Below the pieces are notes generated by a model that was not told where the DNA came from, searched no databases, and saw only the letters and a list, made by a program, of their open reading frames with translations. From a virus: 26,600 bases of DNA. The position numbers and the translations under genes were made by a program. Below are positions 5,936 through 13,157 of this stretch, in pieces; within the stretch, counting starts at the first letter, position 1, and each line of letters opens with the position of its first letter. Location: positions 1 through 26,600 of IMG/VR virus record IMGVR_UViG_3300050821_004524, one strand, 5' to 3'.

Positions 5936-6327
5936 GAATACAGACGCAAGAGCAGAAAGATAAACTGAATGAGTACAAGCGCAACTGGTCGAAGGACAAA
6001 CCGGAATTGCGTTTCATGCGATATTTTCGCCATCGCCTGAAGAGTCGCTATGGCATGACGCCCGAGCAGTTCTATGAACTTGCGAACGCCTTTCACGGGA
6101 AATGTTTTATTTGCCAGCGCGAAATGATTTTACCCGACAAGGTGAAACGCCCTGTTAGGCATGGTCGCTGTGCTGTGGTTGACCACGACCATGCTATCAA
6201 TCAAGTTCGCGGAGTCATTTGCAATAATTGTAATCGCGCCCTTGGATTTCTGAACACATCATCTACCCTGCATCGAGCGATGGTCTATCTAGACACGTTC
6301 AACAAGGTGGCCTATGGCGCAAGCTGA
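5932..6327 (+). CDS. Endonuclease VII / HNH-family nuclease
   Basis: A 131-residue nuclease of the recombination endonuclease VII type (beta-beta-alpha-metal/HNH). Residues 40-50 read YGMTPEQFYEL, as is common in this family. They are followed by a zinc knuckle C58-x2-C61, the active-site string VDHDH (83-87), then RGVICNNCNRALG (93-105) with C97-x2-C100 and an active-site Asn at 101. Family members resolve branched DNA or act as homing nucleases. HNH enzymes near terminase genes are also known to assist end cutting in some phages. GTG start overlaps the previous stop. A basic N-terminal 35 residues precede the domain. Exact role (packaging, recombination or homing) is open. Confidence 0.85.
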   Translation: MRIQTQEQKDKLNEYKRNWSKDKPELRFMRYFRHRLKSRYGMTPEQFYELANAFHGKCFICQREMILPDKVKRPVRHGRCAVVDHDHAINQVRGVICNNCNRALGFLNTSSTLHRAMVYLDTFNKVAYGAS

Positions 6328-6466
6328 CCTTAGCGGCATGGGCAATATGATGAAGCCTTTGGTTATGGCAGCCATGAAACTGGCGCAAAAAGGAAAAACT
6401 CCCGACAAGCGCAAAGCGAAAATTAGCGCGAAGATGAAGATGTCCGTTAAGGCCAAGCATGGGTGA
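6314..6466 (+). CDS. Small basic methionine/lysine-rich protein
   Basis: Fifty residues, starting MAQADLSGMGNMMKPLVMAA and ending in a strongly basic tail (KISAKMKMSVKAKHG). Nine methionines and many lysines make it unusual; it may be a short helix that binds nucleic acid or membranes. It overlaps the end of the HNH gene by 14 bases and has a good AAGGTGG ribosome site just before its ATG. Its last codons (AAGCATGGGTGA) contain the start of the next gene. No family is recognised. Confidence 0.6.
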   Translation: MAQADLSGMGNMMKPLVMAAMKLAQKGKTPDKRKAKISAKMKMSVKAKHG

Positions 6467-6632
6467 ATTAATCTGTCCGTTGTGTGGTAAGTCGGCTATC
6501 CGCGATAATTGGGACGGCCACATAATAGAATGGGCAGGTGATGGATGGAAATTAACTTGTCCTGAACCCATTGTCGTTGAAAAGCCATTGTCGCATTGCG
6601 AACTAATCGGTGTTGAGGTTAAGCATGGTTGA
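6459..6632 (+). CDS. Small zinc-ribbon-like protein
   Basis: Fifty-seven residues beginning MGELICPLCGKSAIRDNW. C6-x2-C9 is a classic zinc knuckle with CPLCG, and C34 (in LTCPEP) with C47 could complete the site. The start ATG lies inside the final codons of the previous gene, and its own end (AAGCATGGTTGA) again contains the next start, so three genes are chained by the same kind of overlap. Function unknown. Its base composition looks more AT-rich than its neighbours. Confidence 0.6.
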   Translation: MGELICPLCGKSAIRDNWDGHIIEWAGDGWKLTCPEPIVVEKPLSHCELIGVEVKHG

Positions 6633-6852
6633 AAAAACCGCTCTCGAAGTCCAAATCGAGCAGGAAGCCAAGGAACTAAAAGAAGCTCCGGTAATTCAGC
6701 CGATTATTGGCCAAGTGAAGCGTTGCCATATTTGCGGAGCGGTGTTCAGCGCCAGCGATTTGCGGCCCTTCGATACGCACGTTCCAGCCGAAAGAGGCAG
6801 GCAAGTACGTGAAGCGTGTCCAAACTGCCATCCAGACAGGAGCATCACATGA
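6625..6852 (+). CDS. Zinc-ribbon protein
   Basis: Seventy-five residues. The N-terminal 25 are a charged helix (EVQIEQEAKELKEA). A four-cysteine zinc ribbon then follows: C34-x2-C37 (RCHICGAVF) and C65-x2-C68 (ACPNCHPD), 27 residues apart. ATG at 6625 is chosen because it sits within the end of the preceding gene, matching the junction one gene earlier. The stop overlaps the next start (ATGA). Likely a small nucleic-acid or protein-binding zinc ribbon; its partner is unknown. Confidence 0.7.
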   Translation: MVEKTALEVQIEQEAKELKEAPVIQPIIGQVKRCHICGAVFSASDLRPFDTHVPAERGRQVREACPNCHPDRSIT

Positions 6853-7085
6853 GGTTTGAAACATCGTATAAAAACGGCGATGCCGTGGCGTATTTCCATG
6901 ACTCGGAGAATAAGATTGTTGTGCCAATCATCATGCCGGATTCCTATAAAGACGACGCGGAAGTGAATGCCAAGCGCATCGAACAAGCGCAAAAAGCTGC
7001 ATTACGGAACTGGATTGAGAAAGCCTTCAAAGAAGGTATCCTCACGCCAGAAGAGGCAGAATGGTGCAGGAAACAACATGCCTAG
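6849..7085 (+). CDS. Small protein of unknown function
   Basis: A 78-residue protein. The first half (MRFETSYKNGDAVAYFHD then KIVVPIIMPDSYKDD) looks like beta strands; the second half is a long helix rich in Lys, Glu and Ala ending EEAEWCRKQHA. ATG at 6849 overlaps the previous stop (ATGA); an upstream in-frame ATG at 6816 lies deep inside the previous gene and is less likely. No family is recognised. Confidence 0.65.
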   Translation: MRFETSYKNGDAVAYFHDSENKIVVPIIMPDSYKDDAEVNAKRIEQAQKAALRNWIEKAFKEGILTPEEAEWCRKQHA

Positions 7086-7263
7086 CGAAAAAGATTGGGA
7101 CGACATCCCGGTAGAGGAGATAAAAAGTGTTGCATCTTCCTTGCTATATCTCAAGCGCACTTTTGGGACTGATGTTGGTCATCCAGCAAATCCAGCACAA
7201 CCGGACCAACCGGGGGCTAATCGACAAGATACTCGAAAGCAAGGGACTGACCCCGCTGCCTGA
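7078..7263 (+). CDS. Possible small ORF overlapping the next gene
   Basis: An ATG at 7078, overlapping the end of the previous gene, opens a 61-codon frame. Its first 30 residues (MPSEKDWDDIPVEEIKSVAS then SLLYLKRTF) look protein-like. The rest is rich in Pro, Gln and Asn and lies out of frame under the gene at 7127. It either encodes a short peptide or is a chance frame. The ribosome site of the 7127 gene lies within it. Confidence 0.3.
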   Translation: MPSEKDWDDIPVEEIKSVASSLLYLKRTFGTDVGHPANPAQPDQPGANRQDTRKQGTDPAA

Positions 7264-7396
7264 CGAGCATCCGCTGGTGGAAACAGTGAAGAAGCTGGCG
7301 ACGAAAGAGCCGCTGACGGAGCAGCGCAAGAAAGAATTACTAGAGCGCGTGAGGTTCAAGATACCGGGGATGCCAGAATACATGGCGAAAAAATAA
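7127..7396 (+). CDS. Small membrane-anchored protein upstream of portal
   Basis: Eighty-nine residues from a GTG at 7127 with a strong GAGGAG ribosome site eight bases before it. The N-terminus holds a hydrophobic stretch (about 2-20, LHLPCYISSALLGLMLVIQQ) that could be a signal anchor. It is followed by a charged helical region (KKLATKEPLTEQRKKELLER) and a proline-bearing tail. Its stop abuts the portal ATG with no gap. The build recalls small membrane-bound phage proteins such as spanin-like peptides, but no lysis gene is nearby and no motif supports that, so function is left open. Confidence 0.65.
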   Translation: MLHLPCYISSALLGLMLVIQQIQHNRTNRGLIDKILESKGLTPLPDEHPLVETVKKLATKEPLTEQRKKELLERVRFKIPGMPEYMAKK

Positions 7397-9763
7397 ATGG
7401 CTGGAACTGTCAGCGGGATAATGCAGAAGGTCACGAGCCTCTTCAAAGGCGGTAGTGATTCCCTCGTCCGCGACAAGCAGGAGAAACAGTCGAAGGAAAG
7501 CATTGTCCCCAGCTATCCGTGGGGCAGTCCCATTGAGGAACGCATCAAATGGATGCTCGACCAGAGATACTGGCAGCTTCAATACGAAAAACTTCAGCTC
7601 CATCGCAAGTGGTTCCGCAATCACCTCTTCTACTGCGGCTACCATGATTCCGTTCTAAGTGACATCGGGTTTTCCTTCGATAGCATCGGAGTGAACAGCG
7701 CGGAGTACGGATTCGCTTCAAACTACTACAGGAGCTACATCCGCTATGGCGCAGCCATGTACGTGCAGACGGCCCCGGAGTTTATTGCTCAACCGACATC
7801 TCCTGATTCAGAGTCTCAGGGAGTCGCAAGCGCTGCTCGGGCCACTCTGGATATTCAGAAGGAGAATATTGGCTACGACGCTATTCGAGCCAGAGAAGCC
7901 ATCAATCTTCGACTTTTTGGAAACTCTTTCCGCTACAACTATTATTCCATCGACCCTCGCTATGGTTTTGTAACCCAGCCGGTCTATGAAGATGTCGAAG
8001 TGCAGATTTCCGAAGGTTCCTGGCAGTGTCCGGTCTGCCAGTTGCAAGGCGAAGGGCAAACCCAAGTCTGTCCCGCTTGCGGCCCTGACGCGCAAGCACC
8101 GCCGATTAACACGCCCCCGCAAACCGCACAAGTCCCACAACTGAAAGGGAAAGTCGCTTATCCCAAGGGCCAGGAGATTTGCGAAGTGGTATGGCCGTTC
8201 GAGGCTTACGTGCGGAGTTCAGTCAAGACGCTGAGAGAAGCACCGGAGTTTCTGCGCGTGCGGATGGTAGATTCCGTAGCCCTCCATTCCAACTTCCCGA
8301 ACGCCCAGTTTGGAGGCATGACGGCAGGCGAAGGGGTGAACGTCAGCGAGGACATTGGGCTTGTTTATCAGCAGGCTATTCCAGATTTGCCGAGCGACCC
8401 GACACAATATCCAGGGTGGTATGAAAGAGCCGTAGCACAGCAGAAAAAGACTTTCATCCAAGGTTGGATTCGGCCTAGCCAGTATTTCTTTGACGATGAA
8501 TTACGGAAGAAATTCCCCGTAGGACTCTATGCCGGGAAAGCCGGTGACTGCTTGTTAGAAACTCGCAATGAGTCGATGGATGACCATTGGACGCATTTCA
8601 AGCATATCCACGTCGAAGGGCGCTTCTGGGGCGACGGCGACGACGATCTTATCCCGCTCCAGATGCAATTTGATGAATGCGACCGGATGCTCATGCGGCA
8701 TGTGGATTACAACACTATGCCGCTGCTCTTGGCAGATACACAGAAAATCGACAAGAACAACATCATCCGCGATGGCGGCTACATGATTGAAGTGAAAAAT
8801 CTTGGTCAGCGGAACATCGACCAGGCGGTGAAATGGCACGCTGGAGGGCAGATTTCCACTGACGTTTGGAACTGGAAGAACACTCGGTTACAGGATATGC
8901 AGTTCCATTCCGGGGTCAGTCCGGCAGCCATCGGCCAGCATGAAACCGGGATTAATACTTTTGGGGGGCAGCAGATTGCCGCCGCGCAGTCTCAAGGGAT
9001 GCTCGCTCCCTTGCAGCTCATGTATAAGGAAGAAAACGAATTGTGGGCCATGCAGATGACCAAGCTGGCTTGCGAGAACTGGCTTGATGACCGCGTGCAA
9101 GCCACGATGGGGAATAATGGCCAGTGGGAGTTCAAGATGTTGCGCGGCGAGATGCTGAAGATGGACGGCATCCGCTGGGTAGCGAGAATTATCCCTCTCG
9201 ACCCGACTAAACAGCAAAACTTGAACCAAGCGATTGCTGTTGGAGCTTTCAACCCGCAGTTGCCTCCACAGGTTCGCCGCAAGGTTTTGGAACTCTACCA
9301 GATGCCGGTGGATTTGGACGAGGACAGCAAAGACGCCAAAGTACAGACCAAAGAGATTCAGCAAGCCACGACTACAGGGCAATGGCCCGAGCCGACGCTG
9401 GGCCGCGACAACGACCAAGCCCATGCGAAAACTTTGCGCGATTGGATGAACTCGGACGATTGGGACAAGCAGCCGCCAGAGGTCAAAGTCGGCGCTCAGG
9501 GCCATCTCTTCAAGCACTTTATGAACATGCAGAAAATGGCGCAGATTATGGGCGCGATTCAGGCTGGAGGACAAGAAGCGGGAGGCCAGCCCCCGGAGCA
9601 AGGAGCACAATCCAGTCCTGAGCAGCGTCAACACGCAGGCCAACAAAAAGGCAATGCCATGAAACCACATCAAAGCCAGCCAACAGCGGGTAATCAGCAT
9701 CACGTAGGTAATGATGTCGGCATGTCGCGTTCAGCACAACAGCGTAGGAGAAACCGCCGATGA
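7397..9763 (+). CDS. Portal protein
   Basis: A 788-residue protein, identified as the portal from its size, its position after the terminase and before scaffold and coat genes, and its podovirus-type sequence. The portal is a twelve-fold ring at one capsid vertex through which DNA is packed and to which the tail joins. Features: a tyrosine/tryptophan-rich N-terminal region (residues 40-120), a four-cysteine zinc-ribbon-like insert (C211-x2-C214 and C225-x2-C228), then acidic and aromatic segments. The last 90 residues are Gln/Gly/His-rich with a basic tip ending in RRRRNRR, probably disordered. ATG directly follows the preceding stop. The final codon overlaps the next ATG. Confidence 0.8.
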   Translation: MAGTVSGIMQKVTSLFKGGSDSLVRDKQEKQSKESIVPSYPWGSPIEERIKWMLDQRYWQLQYEKLQLHRKWFRNHLFYCGYHDSVLSDIGFSFDSIGVNSAEYGFASNYYRSYIRYGAAMYVQTAPEFIAQPTSPDSESQGVASAARATLDIQKENIGYDAIRAREAINLRLFGNSFRYNYYSIDPRYGFVTQPVYEDVEVQISEGSWQCPVCQLQGEGQTQVCPACGPDAQAPPINTPPQTAQVPQLKGKVAYPKGQEICEVVWPFEAYVRSSVKTLREAPEFLRVRMVDSVALHSNFPNAQFGGMTAGEGVNVSEDIGLVYQQAIPDLPSDPTQYPGWYERAVAQQKKTFIQGWIRPSQYFFDDELRKKFPVGLYAGKAGDCLLETRNESMDDHWTHFKHIHVEGRFWGDGDDDLIPLQMQFDECDRMLMRHVDYNTMPLLLADTQKIDKNNIIRDGGYMIEVKNLGQRNIDQAVKWHAGGQISTDVWNWKNTRLQDMQFHSGVSPAAIGQHETGINTFGGQQIAAAQSQGMLAPLQLMYKEENELWAMQMTKLACENWLDDRVQATMGNNGQWEFKMLRGEMLKMDGIRWVARIIPLDPTKQQNLNQAIAVGAFNPQLPPQVRRKVLELYQMPVDLDEDSKDAKVQTKEIQQATTTGQWPEPTLGRDNDQAHAKTLRDWMNSDDWDKQPPEVKVGAQGHLFKHFMNMQKMAQIMGAIQAGGQEAGGQPPEQGAQSSPEQRQHAGQQKGNAMKPHQSQPTAGNQHHVGNDVGMSRSAQQRRRNRR

Positions 9764-10212
9764 TGAATTGGGCTTATATTGCTGGATTTTTCGATGGTGA
9801 AGGCAACATCAATGAGCGCGGTCATGGGGTATTTATTTATCAGAATGACTTGGAATCTCTAAACCAAATAGCCAAATTCCTCGGTGAGCAAGGAATGAGA
9901 CGTTCAAAATTCAGCGTCAAAGAAAGCGGTTTCAGGAAGGACGGCACGAAACGTTGCAACGTGCTCCATTACGGAGCGAAAAGAGAAGTTCTTATTTTCC
10001 TTAATGGCGTGCTGCCATATCTTATCGTTAAGCGTCAGAGGGCGGAAGATTTGAGGCGCTATCTCATACTCTTTCCGCCAATGAGTGCAAAACAAGCCTC
10101 TGTTCTAGGAAATCAGTGTGGCTCCAAACGAATGCGCACTATTTATGGGTATACATCTGTCGATAAACGCGGATGGCCCTTGGGTCAGCGAAGGCATCAT
10201 GGAACGCGATAG
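9760..10212 (+). CDS. LAGLIDADG homing endonuclease (free-standing)
   Basis: A 150-residue protein carrying one LAGLIDADG motif, IAGFFDGEGNI (residues 7-17, catalytic acid E14), plus the downstream LPYLIVKRQRAEDLRRYL helix usual in these enzymes. Single-motif members work as homodimers that cut a long DNA site and copy their gene into it. The gene starts at the last bases of the portal gene (ATGATG), with AGGAG upstream, and is not inside an intron or intein as far as the sequence shows. The portal frame is intact. The extreme C-terminus runs under the start of the next gene. Base composition looks more AT-rich than the portal, fitting recent arrival. Confidence 0.85.
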   Translation: MMNWAYIAGFFDGEGNINERGHGVFIYQNDLESLNQIAKFLGEQGMRRSKFSVKESGFRKDGTKRCNVLHYGAKREVLIFLNGVLPYLIVKRQRAEDLRRYLILFPPMSAKQASVLGNQCGSKRMRTIYGYTSVDKRGWPLGQRRHHGTR

Positions 10213-10420
10213 TTGTGAAATAGCTTTGCCTGAGAAGCACAACTTCCCTTGCTCGCACCCTGCTTCAAAGGTCTATTTGGATTTAGTGCAAAGTGAGATG
10301 CGCGGGAAGCCAAAGACGGTCCTAGTGTGCCTTCGCCATGCGGAAGTATTGGATTTTCTGAGAAGTGAAGAGTTGACGCTATTGGGCATTTTTCGGAGAC
10401 GCAATGGGCGCACTCGTTGA
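10199..10420 (+). CDS. Small Cys/His protein, unknown
   Basis: Seventy-three residues beginning MERDSCEIALPEKHNFPCSH. Cysteines at 6, 18 and 45 and histidines at 13, 20 and 48 could bind a metal, but there is no standard CxxC pair. The C-terminus is helical and basic. ATG at 10199 is chosen because GAAGG precedes it and it overlaps only the last codons of the homing endonuclease; a GTG at 10118 is possible but would overlap that gene by 95 bases. No family is recognised. Confidence 0.5.
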   Translation: MERDSCEIALPEKHNFPCSHPASKVYLDLVQSEMRGKPKTVLVCLRHAEVLDFLRSEELTLLGIFRRRNGRTR

Positions 10421-10691
10421 GTGGCTGAGAAGTCTATGGCGAAGATGGTTCCCCAAGCTAGTTGTTGCCGTTCCTTCAGTTGTGAATGAACGCGCACCCG
10501 CAGCCAATATCTCTTGCCCTTATTGCCAGTCGGACTACACAGAGGCTTTGCGGTTTATCCCCGTAACTACTTCACAGGCTACGCTAGTTTGCTCCAACGA
10601 GGATTGTCAGCAACAGATGGAACTCTATCCTGATGGGCATTGGGGCTGGCTAGTCCCTCATGTAGTTGCGCGAGAGAGAATTTTGCGATGA
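10404..10691 (+). CDS. Zinc-ribbon protein with N-terminal aromatic helix
   Basis: Ninety-five residues. The first 25 are rich in Trp, Leu and Arg (LVEWLRSLWRRWFPKLVVAV), an amphipathic helix that could sit on a membrane. A zinc ribbon follows with C38-x2-C41 (SCPYCQSDY) and C63-x4-C68 (VCSNEDCQQ). ATG at 10404 has GGAG before it and overlaps the preceding gene by 17 bases; the stop overlaps the next ATG (ATGA). Function unknown. Confidence 0.65.
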   Translation: MGALVEWLRSLWRRWFPKLVVAVPSVVNERAPAANISCPYCQSDYTEALRFIPVTTSQATLVCSNEDCQQQMELYPDGHWGWLVPHVVARERILR

Positions 10692-11206
10692 GCAATAGCC
10701 CAACAATCCGACCGCCAAGCATTTATAAACAGGGCAATGCTCCCGACCAGCAAAGCGGATTTATCAGCCCGATTCCCTGGACCGATGATTTGTGGGTAGA
10801 CATTGCCAACCATCTGGTAAAACGCTGCACGGCCATGAACCCGTATATCTGGGTTTCGATTGAAGGCTCCGGCTCGCTGACGCTAGTTTTCAATCGTGGC
10901 GCAGCTATGCTCAATCCCACCGTACCCATCAACATCATCACCTGGCAGGCTCCCGTGGCTTGTACTGTGACGAACGTGCGCGGCTATCAGGATGTAGGAA
11001 CAGGCTCGACATTCAACGCGCGTAAAAACGGCGCTCTGACTCATCTCGCCAGTGATGGTACGATTGGTTCAGCGGCTACTTGGATTGACGGCGGAGCAGT
11101 GCAAAATACCGCCTACTCCATCAACGACAAGCTCGAAGTGATGATTACCGGAGTCGTGGGCAGTCCAAATCAGATTGCGATTCTCGTTGACTATACGCAG
11201 CCATGA
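10688..11206 (+). CDS. Virion structural protein, beta-rich
   Basis: A 172-residue protein beginning MSNSPTIRPPSIYKQGNAPD. The body is rich in Gly, Thr, Val and Asn in alternating patterns, as in beta-sandwich virion proteins. A C-terminal half with FNARKNGALTHLASDGTIG and an end IAILVDYTQP suggests a surface or head-tail joining protein. No specific family is recognised. ATG at 10688 overlaps the stop of the zinc-ribbon gene (ATGA). It stands between small zinc-ribbon genes, so this part of the structural region appears to have been interrupted by insertions. Confidence 0.6.
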   Translation: MSNSPTIRPPSIYKQGNAPDQQSGFISPIPWTDDLWVDIANHLVKRCTAMNPYIWVSIEGSGSLTLVFNRGAAMLNPTVPINIITWQAPVACTVTNVRGYQDVGTGSTFNARKNGALTHLASDGTIGSAATWIDGGAVQNTAYSINDKLEVMITGVVGSPNQIAILVDYTQP

Positions 11207-11224
11207 GAGTATGAAAGACTAGAA

Positions 11225-11512
11225 ATGCCCGAACTCCTGCCGAATTGTTTGACGCGCGAAGCTCCTACCGACTGGAACGCTTCTCGCGTTGGCATCGAAC
11301 GTATCCGGCTCTACTGCGCTAATTGTGGGAAATTTGAAAGCTGGGTTAACCGTACCGACCTTTCAAAAGAGTTCGCTTTCTATCTATGCAATCCCTGTGC
11401 GGAAAAGTACGGCGACATCCCAAATCATCTGATGGTTCCCGACGAAGTGTTTTGGAATAATTTGAAACAAGAAACTGAGGAGAAACAAAAATGCCATTTG
11501 TCTATGATTTAG
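11225..11512 (+). CDS. Zinc-ribbon protein
   Basis: Ninety-five residues with a clear four-cysteine ribbon: C31-x2-C34 (YCANCGKFES) and C55-x2-C58 (LCNPCAEKYG). The spacing of 20 residues between the pairs is normal for zinc ribbons. An extra Cys lies at position 8. The C-terminal quarter is charged and helical. It starts 18 bases after the preceding gene, and its end overlaps the next gene by 22 bases. Function unknown; it is another member of the zinc-ribbon set in this module. Confidence 0.7.
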   Translation: MPELLPNCLTREAPTDWNASRVGIERIRLYCANCGKFESWVNRTDLSKEFAFYLCNPCAEKYGDIPNHLMVPDEVFWNNLKQETEEKQKCHLSMI

Positions 11513-11988
11513 CTTTGGCTACGGCTGGCAACTCGACCACCAACGGCACGACCAACACGGAATCAAGCGTGTTCACTTGTGCGACGGCTGCGGCGCTGCC
11601 ATCGAACACCGTCTCACTGTTCATGGTGCAAGTACAGGGCAAGGCAAACGCTTCGACAACCATCTCCGGCATTGCGTTCCGCATCATCAAGTTGACGACC
11701 GCTTCAGCGACGGCTGGCGGAGTAGCAGTTACGCCACGACCTACAAACGTAGGCACTCCCGCCGCTACTAGCGTAGTGTTCTCCGCCGTCACGACGATTG
11801 GCGCAACTGGCCGCACGGCTGGCCCTATTTTTGGTTGTGGCATCGCTGGTCCTGGTGGATGGGTAGCCGCTAACCCCGATGCGATGCAAACAATTCACCC
11901 TCTTGCCACGGCAGGTTCCATCGACCTTGTTTCCTCGACTGCTCCCGTTTCTCAGCCTTTTGAGTGGTCTGCTCAAATCATGGAATAA
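11491..11988 (+). CDS. Small Thr/Ala/Gly-rich virion protein
   Basis: A 165-residue protein of low-charge, beta-prone sequence (MPFVYDLALATAGNSTTNGT at the start, PFEWSAQIME at the end), typical of phage capsid decoration or tail proteins. No family is recognised. ATG at 11491 has a good AGGAG ribosome site within the end of the previous gene. It is followed by three further virion-type genes, so it probably belongs to the particle. Confidence 0.6.
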   Translation: MPFVYDLALATAGNSTTNGTTNTESSVFTCATAAALPSNTVSLFMVQVQGKANASTTISGIAFRIIKLTTASATAGGVAVTPRPTNVGTPAATSVVFSAVTTIGATGRTAGPIFGCGIAGPGGWVAANPDAMQTIHPLATAGSIDLVSSTAPVSQPFEWSAQIME

Positions 11989-12000
11989 TCGGCAGGTGAA

Positions 12001-12750
12001 ATGCCTGCTCCAACGATAACTCAGCATAAAAGCACGTTCGCTATCAATCCGGCCAGCGGCGGAGCTATTACCGCGACTTTCACCTCTTCGGTTACAGCCG
12101 GGAACATGATTCTGGCGCTTGTTGGGGCGGCTCATAACTCAAACAATGCTTCCGCAGTAACTATAAATACGCCAACCATGACAGGTGAGACGTTTACGGC
12201 TTGGGCTAACTCTGCCAATGCTGGTTCTAGCAACAATGGCCAAACAGCGATTTTTGCGGTAAATAGTGCCGCTGGAGGCCAAACCTCCGTCAGTGTGACA
12301 GTGACTTATGCCGGAGGCACATCCGTAGACGTACACCTCCACATTATCGAGGTTCATGGGCAAGCAGGCAGCCCACGCGACATTCAAGGCAATACTGAAT
12401 CCACAACCATGTCGGTGTCCACTTCCGGCACTACAACAACTGCTAACGATCTCATCATCGGATTTTTCTACGACGATATAAACAACATCACTTTTACCCA
12501 CGGCGGAAGTTACGCGCAGGTCGAACAATCCAACAATTCAACTAGCGGTGACGCGGCATTCAGTGAATCCCTATCCGTTTCTAGTACCGGGACGCAAATA
12601 GCGACGGCCACAGGAAATGGGACAGACATCGTAGAACAAAGCATCATTGCCATTGCTGGAACGGGCGCTGGAGGGTTGGTATTTGAGGATGACAGTTTCA
12701 AGGTTCAAACTTCGCAACAATTTGAACCAATAGTGAGTATCTGGGGATGA
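12001..12750 (+). CDS. Beta-sandwich virion protein
   Basis: A 249-residue protein made mostly of Ser, Thr, Ala, Gly, Asn and Val in alternating strands (SGGAITATFTSSVTAGNMIL; TSVSVTVTYAGGTSVDVHLH), as in jelly-roll or Ig-like surface proteins. The last 25 residues (FEDDSFKVQTSQQFEPIVS) are more acidic and aromatic. AGGTG precedes the ATG. The stop overlaps the next ATG (ATGATT). No specific family is recognised; a capsid surface or tail accessory protein is most likely. Confidence 0.6.
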   Translation: MPAPTITQHKSTFAINPASGGAITATFTSSVTAGNMILALVGAAHNSNNASAVTINTPTMTGETFTAWANSANAGSSNNGQTAIFAVNSAAGGQTSVSVTVTYAGGTSVDVHLHIIEVHGQAGSPRDIQGNTESTTMSVSTSGTTTTANDLIIGFFYDDINNITFTHGGSYAQVEQSNNSTSGDAAFSESLSVSSTGTQIATATGNGTDIVEQSIIAIAGTGAGGLVFEDDSFKVQTSQQFEPIVSIWG

Positions 12751-13157
12751 TTCTCTATCGGCATCCCAGCGATGAAGAGAACTACCCATTAGCTCCGTTT
12801 GGGCCAAATTCAGATAGTTTTACGCTTGTCGATGCCAATGGGAATAGATGGGATGTGGGAGTGCAGAATACCGGGCTCCTGCAAACCGCGCCTTCAACAA
12901 GAGCCTCGGTAACGGTTATTCTGAACTCTCAGGACAATCTGACTTCATGGCTTCTTGGCGTGACAACCAGCGGCCTGCTCACCACCACAGCCATTTCTTT
13001 CCTGGCAGGTTCTCCGACGCTTCGTTGGATGGGCAGCGTTACCGGAGCAAGTGTTTGGGGCTTGGGAGTACTGGACAAAGGCCAGCTTTTTACGGAGCAG
13101 TCGCCTGCGATATTCGAGGAAACGAGCGTAAGTTTCCTCAGTTTGAAGGCGTGGTAA
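12747..13157 (+). CDS. Virion protein with a domain shared with the nozzle-like protein
   Basis: A 136-residue protein. Residues about 25-112 match a segment near residues 766-860 of the 951-residue protein encoded at 20441-23296. Shared marks are a NxWDV string, SWxLGV, GLLT and SVTGxSVWxxG. The two genes even share near-identical DNA around AGCGTTACCGGA. This points to a mobile beta domain reused within one genome, probably in surface or tail attachment. The N-terminus (RHPSDEENYPLAPFGP) faintly recalls the repeats in the next gene. ATG overlaps the previous stop. Confidence 0.65.
   Translation: MILYRHPSDEENYPLAPFGPNSDSFTLVDANGNRWDVGVQNTGLLQTAPSTRASVTVILNSQDNLTSWLLGVTTSGLLTTTAISFLAGSPTLRWMGSVTGASVWGLGVLDKGQLFTEQSPAIFEETSVSFLSLKAW

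Noticed and set aside
8888-9703. 271-codon minus-strand frame under the portal gene
   Set aside because: Antisense shadow of a clearly coding frame, with no motif and no ribosome site noticed.
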